A stretch of DNA of 38,686 nucleotides from Lapidilactobacillus mulanensis (GTDB lineage Bacteria > Bacillota > Bacilli > Lactobacillales > Lactobacillaceae). Position numbers and translations under genes: made by a program. Positions 1-6,812 of this stretch are shown here, piece after piece. The stretch spans positions 1-38,686 of the forward strand of contig NZ_RHOW01000020.1 of the NCBI RefSeq assembly GCF_003946215.1, given 5' to 3'. How positions within the stretch are numbered: the stretch's first letter is position 1; each line of letters opens with the position of its first letter. Below the pieces are notes generated by a model. That model was given only the letters and a program-made list of their open reading frames with translations. It had not been told where the DNA came from and did not search any database.

Positions 1-13
1 ATTTAATCATACG

Positions 14-32
14 GGGAAGGTCTTCCCTTTTC
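14..32 (+). terminator. Weak candidate terminator at the left edge
   Basis: A short hairpin (GGGAA, 4-nt loop, TTCCC) is followed by TTTT. It could end a gene lying to the left of the window. The stem is short and no upstream gene is visible, so this is tentative. Confidence 0.3.
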
Positions 33-105
33 AATTACTATTTACACAAAATATTGTACACTCCCTTTTTCAGGGCGATAACGTTTCATTTATTTTAATT
101 TTTAT

Positions 106-570
106 TTATGAATTATGAATTTCTGATTGTTTTTCGTCGACTTCGGCGATTTTTTCCATGTCACCCACATATTCGACGGTTTCTGGATTGTTCAAATAAG
201 CCACATCGAAGTGGAAACAGGTGTCTCGTTGCCAACATTCAGTCACGACCAAGCGTGCTTTTAAACCCGGTGCTTCATTGAGGATCACGCTTAATTGTGC
301 CGCCGTCGCCACGATCGGCGTGTTATCAGACAACTGCACAGAATATTCGTAGATCAAAACATCGCGATGCCAGATCGACACCGGGATTGCGCTCTTCAAC
401 GAATCCGGCAACAAATGCGGAATCACGCGCACCAACGCAGGCATGATCAACTCAACCTGCTGATCAAGATACTTCTGATAAGAAATCTGCCGTTGACGCA
501 ACCAAAGATGATGGCCGACGAAATAAACCACAACCGCCGCAACGATCACTAATAAAATTTGCCACCACAT
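106..570 (-). CDS. Hypothetical protein with N-terminal membrane anchor
   Basis: I do not recognise the family. The chosen start (MWWQILLV) gives 154 residues and has a strong GAGGTGG ribosome binding site at 576-582, five bases upstream. A longer reading from 621 adds 17 residues without a comparable site. Residues 1-20 are a hydrophobic segment (WWQILLVIVAAVVVYFVG) followed by basic residues (RQRQ), consistent with one membrane anchor and a cytoplasmic body. The rest is a mixed alpha/beta soluble domain of about 130 residues with no catalytic motif that I can name. The C-terminus is acidic and polar. It is transcribed alone, divergently from the toxin-antitoxin pair on the right. Confidence 0.75.
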   Translation of the reverse strand: MWWQILLVIVAAVVVYFVGHHLWLRQRQISYQKYLDQQVELIMPALVRVIPHLLPDSLKSAIPVSIWHRDVLIYEYSVQLSDNTPIVATAAQLSVILNEAPGLKARLVVTECWQRDTCFHFDVAYLNNPETVEYVGDMEKIAEVDEKQSEIHNS

Positions 571-699
571 CTCAACCACCTCACTTATATTCTCAGTATA
601 AATGCCCAGTGAAAGAAACACTATTAAAAACGATCATCCGAACTATTTTTAATGAATCATTGCAAACTAAACTAGAGCATTTAAGATAAACAATATTTT

Positions 700-734
700 T
701 TGATTACCTACTGATATGATAGTATAATATCAGT
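700..734 (+). promoter_or_regulatory. Toxin-antitoxin promoter with palindromic operator
   Basis: TTGATT (700-705), a 17-base spacer and TATAAT (723-728) form a near-consensus sigma-A promoter. An 8-bp perfect inverted repeat, ACTGATAT (710-717) and ATATCAGT (727-734), straddles the -10 box. Antitoxins of this class normally autorepress by binding a palindrome at their own promoter, so this is the likely operator. The binding itself is inferred. Confidence 0.75.
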
Positions 735-744
735 AAAGAAAGAG

Positions 745-1041
745 ATGATGAGGATGACAAATCTTGCCCCGAACAAAAAACGTATTCAAGTTAACGTTGA
801 TGCAAAAGCCGCGACAGAAGCCGAAGCCGTTTTTGAAGCATTAGGTATCTCGCCAACGACGGTGCTCAATATGTTATATAAAAAAGTAGCTGCCGAAGGA
901 AAAATCCCATTTGATTTATCGCTAACAGAAGATCAACTCGCAAATTTACGCCTTAATAAAGCAATCGAGCCATTAAATAAGCAACCAAAAATTATCGATA
1001 ATGATGCCGATGCGGAAAGGTTCTTGTTCTCAGATGACTGA
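745..1041 (+). CDS. RelB/DinJ-family antitoxin
   Basis: The 98-residue protein (95 if translation starts at the third ATG, 754) has a ribbon-helix-helix N-terminal half: a basic beta strand (KKRIQVNVDAKAATEAEAVFE), then ALGISPTTVLNMLYKKVAAEGKIPFDLS. That last stretch is the RelB/DinJ signature, with the GISPTTVLNMLYK helix and the closing 'G-IPF'. The C-terminal part is charged and probably wraps the toxin. It should dimerise, bind the palindrome at 710-734 and neutralise the downstream toxin. ATGs at 745, 748 and 754 are all in frame; AGAG at 741-744 suits 754 best. The stop overlaps the toxin start by 8 nt (ATGACTGA), so translation is coupled. Confidence 0.9.
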   Translation: MMRMTNLAPNKKRIQVNVDAKAATEAEAVFEALGISPTTVLNMLYKKVAAEGKIPFDLSLTEDQLANLRLNKAIEPLNKQPKIIDNDADAERFLFSDD

Positions 1042-1405
1042 TCACCTCAAGCCAAACGCCATCGTTTCGGTTGCAACGGCTAATATTTATGCTAAAGATG
1101 GAAAAATACGCCCGGTTTTAATATTGACTCACGACGATGAATCGACCACGATCCTCAAAATTACCAGCCAATATGACCACAAATCCGAATATATCAAAGC
1201 ACAACTATTTCCGGTATGGAACTGGCGCAAAATCGGCTTAGATAAACAATCCTATATTGATATTAGAAGCGCCGCAATTATACGGAATTGGCACAACTTC
1301 AGCGTGAAATACATTGGCAAGCTAAGTACACAAGATAAAAACAGTTTGGCTGCTTTCATTGAAAGCTATTCTGATCGGATCAAGGATTTAAGTGAACGCA
1401 ATTAA
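1034..1405 (+). CDS. MazF/PemK-like type II toxin
   Basis: Starting at the ATG inside the antitoxin stop overlap gives 123 residues. The sequence follows the MazF/PemK (CcdB-fold) plan: an N-terminal strand (KPNAIVSVATANI), the RPVLIL strand at about residues 29-34, ILKITSQ at about 45-51, LDKQSYIDI, and a C-terminal KYIGKLSTQDKNSLAAFI helix. Family members are ribosome-independent mRNA interferases that cut RNA or act on translation. The basic RP motif and the ITS strand are present; which residues cut RNA cannot be assigned from sequence. The partner is RelB/DinJ-like instead of MazE-like, a mixed pairing. A hairpin terminator follows directly. Confidence 0.8.
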   Translation: MTDHLKPNAIVSVATANIYAKDGKIRPVLILTHDDESTTILKITSQYDHKSEYIKAQLFPVWNWRKIGLDKQSYIDIRSAAIIRNWHNFSVKYIGKLSTQDKNSLAAFIESYSDRIKDLSERN

Positions 1406-1411
1406 ATTAAG

Positions 1412-1449
1412 AATAGTCGCCCACTTTCAAAAGTGAACGGCTATTTTTA
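1412..1449 (+). terminator. Terminator after the toxin-antitoxin pair
   Basis: AATAGTCG (1412-1419) pairs with CGGCTATT (1438-1445) with one wobble. An inner CACTTT/AAAGTG stem lies between them and TTTTT follows. This closes the two-gene operon. Confidence 0.75.
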
Positions 1450-1467
1450 ATGAGTTACGTTTCAAGA

Positions 1468-1491
1468 AAATCGGTCACATCTGACCGATTT
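1468..1491. repeat. Perfect 10-bp hairpin
   Basis: AAATCGGTCA (1468-1477), loop CATC, TGACCGATTT (1482-1491). There is no poly-T tail on the plus strand, so it is not a typical terminator. It lies in the 772-base gap between the toxin gene and rpoY. Function is unknown. Confidence 0.5.
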
Positions 1492-1675
1492 CGGGGTAAA
1501 TGTTTTGTTTAAGTGGTCAAAATTCAAGATCAATGAACAAATATAATCGATTAAAAAAAGTCTGATAGCTTACAGAGGTTAATAAATCAACCTTTTTAAT
1601 TATTCCTTCCAATAATTTGCTAAATCACTACAAAAAGCATCCACAAACTCATCCCCCACACTTCTGCAGTATATA

Positions 1676-1876
1676 GGTCTGCGCGACTGGGTGGCTGGCA
1701 GTCGCAGTGAAACTGGTGTTAGCGAGCGATTTTTGCTCGGTTACAGCAGGGGGCGTATTTGAGACTTTTGCGTGGGCTTCGGAAAAGGCTCAAATCGTGC
1801 TCGAAGACAATTTGGTTTGTAATTTGCTGAGAGCTATCCCCCACAGCGAACTGCCAGCCACCCAGTCGTGCAGACC
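1676..1876 (+). repeat. Structured intergenic element E1
   Basis: The outer stem P1 pairs GGTCTGCGCGACTGGG... (from 1676) with its complement ending at 1876. About 27 bp pair with one G-T wobble, then a small bulge and an A-A mismatch next to CCCCCACAGC. Inside are a CGAGC/GCTCG hairpin (P2, about 1718-1739) and P3 at 1757-1795 (ATTTGAG-A-CTTTT / AAAAG-G-CTCAAAT, with the A-G mismatch seen across the family). P4 is divergent. The right flank CCGAAGGTAGAC is the reverse complement of the left flank of E2, E4, E6 and E8. The 94-residue reading frame across it (1707-1991) is a by-product of the repeat. Confidence 0.8.
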
Positions 1877-1959
1877 GAAGGTAGACAAAATGGGTTTTTA
1901 TTCAAACGTGTCAAAACGCGCTCACTTTCAACCCATGGCTGTTCACACTCCAACTAAAA

Positions 1960-2071
1960 CGCGCTCAGCAGCACTGAAATCTAGCGTCTAAGAAACAAAA
2001 ACCAAAAATTTAAGTACAAATTTTCAGTTTTTGTTATCTTAGTCGTAGATTTCAAACCGTGTTGCTTCGCG
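1960..2071. repeat. Long A/T-rich hairpin between E1 and rpoY
   Basis: GAAATCTA (from 1976) pairs with TAGATTTC (to 2053). Further in are CTAAGA/TCTTAG, ACAAAAAC/GTTTTTGT and AAAATTT/AAATTTT around a 6-nt loop. Below, AGCAGCAC pairs with GTGTTGCT with one wobble, and CGCG with CGCG. The arm sequence does not match E1-E9. It lies directly upstream of, and partly overlaps, the rpoY-rnjA promoter (-35 at 2062-2067), so it may influence that promoter or end antisense transcripts. Confidence 0.65.
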
Positions 2072-2089
2072 CTCTGAATAGTGTACAAT
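2062..2089 (+). promoter_or_regulatory. Probable rpoY-rnjA promoter
   Basis: TTGCTT (2062-2067), a 16-base spacer and TACAAT (2084-2089) lie about 90 bases before the rpoY start. The boxes are moderate matches to consensus. Confidence 0.45.
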
Positions 2090-2177
2090 CACAAAAATAT
2101 ATGATAATATCAACATAACTGTTGCTTTACGCAACCAATCGAGCGGATAAACTTTAATAAACAAGGGAGTTTTTATA

Positions 2178-2393
2178 TTGATTTTCAAAGTCTTATATCA
2201 ACCTGACCAAGTTCGCAATCCTCAACGCGAACTCACTCAGGCCATTTATCTGGAAGCAAATTCTTCAATCGAGGCTCGTGCACTCGTTGAGAAAAATACG
2301 GACTATAACATCGAATTGATCCAAGAATTAACCGGTAATTTCTTGGATTACGAGCAAAAAAGTCCCGACTTTAAGCTGACGGAGTTCAATTAA
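2178..2393 (+). CDS. rpoY: RNA polymerase epsilon subunit RpoY
   Basis: This 71-residue protein matches the small Firmicutes RpoY (formerly YkzG, DUF1447) family: MIFKVLYQ at the N-terminus, a central [10 protein letters not shown] segment, and the ending [16 protein letters not shown]. Length is typical. RpoY is an accessory subunit that binds core RNA polymerase; its role is modest, and anti-phage and structural roles have been proposed. Translation starts at TTG (2178-2180) with AAGGGAG at 2163-2169 as ribosome binding site. Its TAA shares one base with the ATG of rnjA (TAATG), so the two are translationally coupled. The rpoY-rnjA pairing is conserved across Bacilli. Confidence 0.95.
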   Translation: MIFKVLYQPDQVRNPQRELTQAIYLEANSSIEARALVEKNTDYNIELIQELTGNFLDYEQKSPDFKLTEFN

Positions 2394-4087
2394 TGAACAA
2401 CAAAAAGCCTAAAATTCAAAATAACGAAGTCGGCGTTTTTGCCATTGGTGGACTCGGCGAAATTGGTAAGAACATGTATGGTGTCCAATTTCAAGACGAG
2501 ATCATCATCATTGATGCGGGGATCAAATTCCCAGAAGACGAATTACTTGGCATTGATTATGTCATCTCCGATTATAGTTATATTGCCGAAAATATCGACA
2601 AAGTTAAAGCATTGGTTATCACCCATGGGCACGAGGATCACATTGGTGGTATTCCATTCTTATTGAAACAAATTCCTAATATTCCTGTCTACGCTGGCCC
2701 ACTGGCTTTGGCATTGATCAAAGGCAAGTTGGAAGAGCATGGTTTATTAGCCACGACGGAACTTCACGAAATCGGTGAAGATACTGTTTTGAAATATCGT
2801 AAAGTTAGTGTCAGTTTCTTCAGAACGACCCACTCGATTCCAGATACGTTAGGTGTTGCTGTACACACACCTCAAGGTACCATTGTTGAAACTGGTGACT
2901 TTAAGTTCGATCTCACGCCTGTTGGCGACCAACCTGCCCCTAATTTGCAGCGTATGGCGCGTTTAGGTGAAGATGGTGTCCTTCTATTAATGTCGGACTC
3001 AACGAACGCAGAGGTGCCTAATTTTACCAAATCAGAACGATTTGTTGGTAATTCCATCCGTCATATTTTTGAAGGTGTCGAAGGTCGGATTATCTTTGCA
3101 TCCTTCGCTTCAAATATTTCGCGTGTTGCCCAAGCTATTACTGCTGCAATCGAGCACGATCGCAAGGTCGCTGTTTTTGGGCGTAGTATGGAAACGGCCA
3201 TTGTTAATGGCCAAGAGCTCGGTTATTTGAAGATTCCAGACGGCGTGCTCGTTGACGCTCACGAAATCAATTCATTGCCTGCTAACAAAGTCATGATTTT
3301 ATGTACAGGTTCGCAAGGTGAACCGATGGCCGCTTTAAGCCGGATCGCCAACGGGACTCACCGTCAAATCACGATCAATCCTGGCGACACAGTTATTTTC
3401 TCAAGTAATCCGATTCCTGGTAACACGATCAGCGTCAATCATTTGATCAACCAACTTTCCGAAGCTGGTGCTGACGTGATTCATGGTAAAGTCAACAACA
3501 TTCATACTTCTGGTCATGGTGGCCAAGAAGAACAGAAATTAATGTTGCGCTTAATGAAGCCTAAGTTCTTCATGCCAATTCATGGTGAGTACCGGATGTT
3601 GAAAATTCACACCGAACTCGCCGAACTCTGTGGCGTGCCATTGGATCACAGCTACATCTTGGAAAATGGCGACATGCTCGCCTTGACCAAGAATCGCGCG
3701 CGCGTTGCGGGTCACTTCCCTGCTGACGATGTTTACGTCGATGGCAGTGGCATTGGTGATATCGGCAACGTCGTTCTCCACGATCGTCGCATTCTTTCCG
3801 AAGAAGGTTTAGTCGTCGTGGTTGCCACGATCGATTACAAGAAGAAACTAGTTTTGGCAGGACCCGATATTTTATCGCGTGGTTTTGTCTACATGCGCGA
3901 ATCTGGTCCACTGATCGAAAGCGCCCAGAAACGCATTTACAGCATGATGCGCAAGTTATTCGCCGAAGAAGAAAAAGTGACGGAATCGGCTTTACGCGAC
4001 GCCATCATCGATTCACTTCAAGATTTCTTGTTCGATCGCACAGAACGCCATCCATTAATTTTACCAATGCTAATTTCAGCCAATTAA
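2393..4087 (+). CDS. rnjA: Ribonuclease J1
   Basis: The 564-residue protein is a full-length metallo-beta-lactamase/beta-CASP RNase J. The HGHEDHIGG motif (HxHxDH, about residues 79-84) supplies zinc ligands; further ligands are in TTHSIPD and ETGDFKFD. The beta-CASP region runs through [12 protein letters not shown] and [10 protein letters not shown] to [16 protein letters not shown] and [11 protein letters not shown], followed by PIHGEYRML. The C-terminal domain closes the protein. RNase J1 is the 5'-to-3' exonuclease and endonuclease that matures 16S rRNA and turns over mRNA in Firmicutes lacking RNase E. It follows rpoY in one operon and ends at a strong terminator. It could be rnjB by name, but the rpoY linkage favours J1. 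Confidence 0.95.
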   Translation: MNNKKPKIQNNEVGVFAIGGLGEIGKNMYGVQFQDEIIIIDAGIKFPEDELLGIDYVISDYSYIAENIDKVKALVITHGHEDHIGGIPFLLKQIPNIPVYAGPLALALIKGKLEEHGLLATTELHEIGEDTVLKYRKVSVSFFRTTHSIPDTLGVAVHTPQGTIVETGDFKFDLTPVGDQPAPNLQRMARLGEDGVLLLMSDSTNAEVPNFTKSERFVGNSIRHIFEGVEGRIIFASFASNISRVAQAITAAIEHDRKVAVFGRSMETAIVNGQELGYLKIPDGVLVDAHEINSLPANKVMILCTGSQGEPMAALSRIANGTHRQITINPGDTVIFSSNPIPGNTISVNHLINQLSEAGADVIHGKVNNIHTSGHGGQEEQKLMLRLMKPKFFMPIHGEYRMLKIHTELAELCGVPLDHSYILENGDMLALTKNRARVAGHFPADDVYVDGSGIGDIGNVVLHDRRILSEEGLVVVVATIDYKKKLVLAGPDILSRGFVYMRESGPLIESAQKRIYSMMRKLFAEEEKVTESALRDAIIDSLQDFLFDRTERHPLILPMLISAN

Positions 4088-4092
4088 AAATC

Positions 4093-4140
4093 AAAAGAGC
4101 ATGGCAGCTGAACGAATTTGTCTGCCTGCTCTTTTATTTT
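4093..4140 (+). terminator. rpoY-rnjA terminator
   Basis: AAAAGAGC (4093-4100) pairs with GCTCTTTT (4128-4135), with an inner GGCAG/CTGCC stem, followed by ATTTT. It lies six bases after the rnjA stop codon. Confidence 0.85.
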
Positions 4141-4149
4141 GTTCAAAAA

Positions 4150-4158
4150 TGTTATAAT
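4150..4158 (+). promoter_or_regulatory. Extended -10 promoter for the lipid kinase
   Basis: TGTTATAAT is a perfect extended -10 element (TG, one base, TATAAT) about 67 bases before the TTG start. No good -35 box is visible, which is usual for extended -10 promoters. Confidence 0.55.
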
Positions 4159-4224
4159 ATTTATTATTTACTGCGCTCAACGCCAACTATCCTAGTACAT
4201 TCAAAATTTTCGGGGGGAATTTCT

Positions 4225-5169
4225 TTGCCCAATTTCATCGTTATTGTTAATCTTAAAGCCGGCAGTGGTGAAGCTGCCGAAGTTTGGCCACAATTACAAC
4301 AAGAACTTAAACAAGCTCAGATCCATTACACCGCGCACATCAGCGAATATGCCGGTCACGCCATTGCCCTCGCCGAAAAAATTTCGACCGAAGCGACCGC
4401 TCCAACTGTTTTGATCGTTGTCGGCGGCGATGGCACTGTCAACCAAGTTTTAAACGGCGTGCGTCGTTCAGAAAATCCAAACACACCAATTGCTTATTTT
4501 CCAGCTGGTTCAGGCAACGACTTTGCACGCAGCTTGAATCTAACTAAAAACGCCGGCGAATTTGTCAAACAACTCAAGGAAACCACACAAGCAACGCCCT
4601 TAAATATTTTCGACGTCAACATTACCGATTCCGAAAATCCAATTTACCGCCAACAAAAGTTTCTGATCAATAATTTCGGGATCGGATTCGACGCGCATGT
4701 GGTTCATCTGACTGAAAATTCGACTACCAAAACTAATTTGAATCGTTGGCATATTGGTAATCTCGCCTACATCGCCAATATTTTAACCGTATTTAAACGG
4801 CAGCAACCTTTTAAGCTAACCGTTTTCGGCGAAAAGACCGAATATTTCGAGCACGCTTATCTGACCACGATGACCAATATCGCCTACTTTGGTGGTGGTG
4901 TCAAAATTGTGCCGACTGCAGATCCACGTGAACGCGAAATCGACTTGATCGTGATCGAGAAACCAAGTACGCCCCGCTTTCTCAAACTGTTCGGCCAGAT
5001 TTTAACGAATGGTCATCATTTGCAGAGTCCGTATGTTCATCTTTTCAAGGCCGATCAGATCCGTTACGAGATCGAACCTGCGCAATATGGACAGATGGAC
5101 GGCGAAGATATGGGTAAGCACCGTTTCCAGATTTCGGCGGTTAATGCGCAGCATCCTTTTTGGATTTAG
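4225..5169 (+). CDS. Diacylglycerol/lipid kinase (DagK/YegS family)
   Basis: The 314-residue protein has the DAGK catalytic fold: an N-terminal nucleotide-binding half (FIVIVNLKAGSGEA at residues 3-16, then VVGGDGTVNQVLNGV with the GGDGT motif at about 74-78), the AYFPAGSGNDFARSLN motif (about 93-108), and a C-terminal beta-sandwich ending with QMDGEDMG, the conserved 'DGE' loop. Relatives phosphorylate diacylglycerol to phosphatidic acid, recycling lipid released during lipoteichoic acid synthesis; the exact lipid here is inferred. Translation starts at TTG with GGGGGG upstream. It is a single-gene unit between the rnjA terminator and its own terminator at 5188-5229. Confidence 0.9.
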   Translation: MPNFIVIVNLKAGSGEAAEVWPQLQQELKQAQIHYTAHISEYAGHAIALAEKISTEATAPTVLIVVGGDGTVNQVLNGVRRSENPNTPIAYFPAGSGNDFARSLNLTKNAGEFVKQLKETTQATPLNIFDVNITDSENPIYRQQKFLINNFGIGFDAHVVHLTENSTTKTNLNRWHIGNLAYIANILTVFKRQQPFKLTVFGEKTEYFEHAYLTTMTNIAYFGGGVKIVPTADPREREIDLIVIEKPSTPRFLKLFGQILTNGHHLQSPYVHLFKADQIRYEIEPAQYGQMDGEDMGKHRFQISAVNAQHPFWI

Positions 5170-5187
5170 TAAAATTGAAATATGATG

Positions 5188-5229
5188 AAAGCTACTGCGC
5201 TGATTTTATGCGCGGTGGCTTTTTTTCTT
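5188..5229 (+). terminator. Lipid kinase gene terminator
   Basis: AAGCTACTGCGC pairs with GCGCGGTGGCTT through 12 positions including two G-U wobbles, followed by a run of T. Confidence 0.85.
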
Positions 5230-5251
5230 GTCGGATAATTAATCTACCTTC

Positions 5252-5452
5252 GGCCGAAGTTGCTCCAGAAAATAGTGGGAAGTTGCTGTGGGGACGGCTG
5301 CAGGATTTCCAAAGACCGGAAATTCTTCCGCCTAAAATGTGAGCTCCGGAAAAGCGCCGGATCTCACATTTTCCCTTTCTGTAAACTCACAAGGACCGTT
5401 CATTAACAGAAATACCACTGCAATCCCACTATTTTCTTCCGCAACTTCTGCC
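5252..5452 (-). repeat. Structured intergenic element E2 (first copy of the 201-nt A form)
   Basis: Read on the minus strand, P1 is GAAGTTGC-GGA-AGAAAATAGTGGGA-TTGC-A-GTGG pairing with the other arm, which carries a GGA opposite GGA internal loop, a 2-nt bulge and an A-A mismatch. Inside are P2 (TTTCTGT/ACAGAAA with a tandem G-A core), P3 (ATGTGAG-A-TCCGG / CCGGA-G-CTCACAT) and P4 (GGC-GGA-AG-A-ATTTCC / GGAAAT-C-CT-GCA-GCC). The plus-strand left flank is ATCTACCTTCGG. It is followed after 207 bases by E3 in the opposite orientation. A near-identical 201-nt copy lies at 11407-11607. Confidence 0.85.
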
Positions 5453-5659
5453 TAAACTTATTTTGTTTAGAATAGGATCTGAATAACAGGGTTCCGCAAA
5501 TGTGATTAACACGTAGCCTTTACCCTGAATAGTTCTTCTAAAAAGTCGGAACGATAATCCAGTCCGCCTTTCGTCCTCTACAAAATTATGTTGCGGTACA
5601 AACCAGTCGCACAGGACTAGACGTTAACTAGAGTAACCACTACAAAACCGCCAGGATGA
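5453..5659. other. Spacer of the E2/E3 pair
   Basis: This 207-base non-coding spacer recurs at 11608-11815, and in more diverged form (200 and 330 bases) at 14702-14901 and 18250-18579. It opens with a CTAAAC...GTTTAG hairpin. Next come GAATAACAGGGTT and AGCCTTTACCCTGAATA, where CAGGGT can pair with ACCCTG; in the 11.6-kb copy the partner is ACTTTG, which still pairs through two wobbles. No gene is visible. Confidence 0.6.
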
Positions 5660-5878
5660 GTCAGAACGCGGAAGAAAAAGTTGCGACTCGCAGTGAAATT
5701 GTTCTTGCGGGACCAAATTATTTCCTAAATGATCTCTGATATGTTGCGCAATAATTCAGTTCTGCACTTAAACCCAAGTCCCGCTAGAACAAGGGTGATC
5801 TTCAAGACTTTTGTGGGCTTCAAAAGGCTTGAAGTCATCCCCACAGCGAGGCGCAACTATTTTCTGGAGCGTTCTGAC
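5660..5878 (+). repeat. Structured intergenic element E3 (first copy of the 219-nt B form)
   Basis: P1 pairs GTCAGAACGC-GGA-AGAAAA...AGTTGCG (from 5660) with CGCAACT...TTTTCT-GGA-GCGTTCTGAC (to 5878), again with GGA opposite GGA and an A-A mismatch beside CCCCACAGC. An inner stem TTGTTCT-T-GCGGGAC (5699-5713) pairs with GTCCCGC-T-AGAACAA (5778-5792). A P3-like hairpin TTCAAG-A-CTTTT / AAAAG-G-CTTGAA follows (5801-5834). The right flank CGGAACCAAAC is shared with E9 and nearly with E5. It ends about 60 bases before the stop of the DUF915 hydrolase gene. Confidence 0.85.
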
Positions 5879-5936
5879 GGAACCAAACTAACTATCACCA
5901 CACGCAAACAAAGCCTTCATAAATCAGTCCCACGTT

Positions 5937-6812
5937 TCACGGCGTCGCATTCACTTTTCCGCTTGATTGATTGCGATCAATTTTCTCTAACAGATCCGTT
6001 TGAATCAGTTGCACGATCTGCTGATTATCTGGCAGATCAGAATGCTGGGCGTCACCGCCGGTCACGGTGATCTCCGTATAATGTTTCACTTGCTCCTGAT
6101 AAATATACTTACCAGCCTCCACACTTCCCAATGGTACCAAACCATCCGAGTCATAATTTTCGGTCCCAGCAATTGAATAGACCGTCAGATCCGTGGGCAA
6201 TTTTTTCCGTTGATCAATGAAATCCGCCAACATTTGCGTCTTGTGATTCAAGGTAGCTTCGTTGAAATTGTAGGGCGATCCAATCGTCATCAATCGCTTC
6301 ATCGTCACGTCATACTGATCATAATATTTCTCGAGAAATGCCGTATAAATCAAACCGCCGTTTGAATAACCAAACGCCTTAAAATTATTGAAATTATAGC
6401 GAGCTTGTAGTTGCGCAAACACCTTATCAAACATTTTCGCTTGTAACTTAATGTTGTCATAGCCATCTTGATTATTTTGAAAGCCGACCACAATAATCGG
6501 CTCATCATCCCTCGCGCGAATATGGCCGCTATAAATGATCTGACCGCTGTTATAAACTTTAACTTTCAATAAGCTGTGTTGCACAGGCGCGGTTTCGTTT
6601 AATTTTGCGACTAAACTATCGAACCGATTTTCTGTGGCCGAACTTCCAGGAATCATGATCACTGGCGATAATCTAGAATTTCGCCATTTTGCCAGCTGAT
6701 CGACATTCTCGCGGGTCCAATAATAGGCCGACCCCGTCAAAAACATTAGGAAAACTAATGCCAGCAACAATAGTCCGTGATTTTTCCAGCGCCAAGATTT
6801 AATTTTCAACAT
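5937..6812 (-). CDS. DUF915-type alpha/beta hydrolase, membrane-anchored
   Basis: Starting at ATG 6812 (MLKIKSWRWKNHG) gives about 291 residues. The longer frame to 6887 lies inside the upstream gene and is unlikely to be used. Residues 14-31 form a hydrophobic signal-anchor (LLLLALVFLMFLTGSAYYW), so the enzyme should face outward. The domain begins SPVIMIPGSSATENRFD (oxyanion-hole HG-like strand) and has the nucleophile elbow GYSNGG with Ser, an acidic candidate in YDSDGLVPLGS, and a late His in AQHSDLPDNQQ; together these would form the Ser-Asp-His triad. Such proteins are common in lactobacilli, with substrates unknown. The start overlaps the end of the PTS EIIC gene by 14 bases, so the two are co-translated. 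Confidence 0.85.
   Translation of the reverse strand: MLKIKSWRWKNHGLLLLALVFLMFLTGSAYYWTRENVDQLAKWRNSRLSPVIMIPGSSATENRFDSLVAKLNETAPVQHSLLKVKVYNSGQIIYSGHIRARDDEPIIVVGFQNNQDGYDNIKLQAKMFDKVFAQLQARYNFNNFKAFGYSNGGLIYTAFLEKYYDQYDVTMKRLMTIGSPYNFNEATLNHKTQMLADFIDQRKKLPTDLTVYSIAGTENYDSDGLVPLGSVEAGKYIYQEQVKHYTEITVTGGDAQHSDLPDNQQIVQLIQTDLLEKIDRNQSSGKVNATP

Noticed and set aside
1676-1876. CRISPR array or tandem repeat
   Set aside because: The repeats are long, inverted within each element and widely spaced; there are no short direct repeats with regular unique spacers.
1707-1991. 94-residue open frame across E1
   Set aside because: It follows the hairpin arms of a repeat element, has no good ribosome binding site and no recognisable domain; the frame is a by-product of GC-rich stems.
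4021-4087. Possible frameshift or truncation at the rnjA 3' end
   Set aside because: The 564-residue length and ending agree with RNase J1 of Bacilli, and the terminator follows at once.
5160-5342. 60-residue open frame between the lipid kinase gene and E2, and a related 69-residue frame at 11352-11561
   Set aside because: Both run through the same repeat arm and a terminator or flank, and there is no ribosome binding site; shared peptide sequence comes from the shared repeat.
5241-5890. Insertion sequence with transposase
   Set aside because: No transposase-like frame of any length exists in the composite; at most it is a non-autonomous unit.
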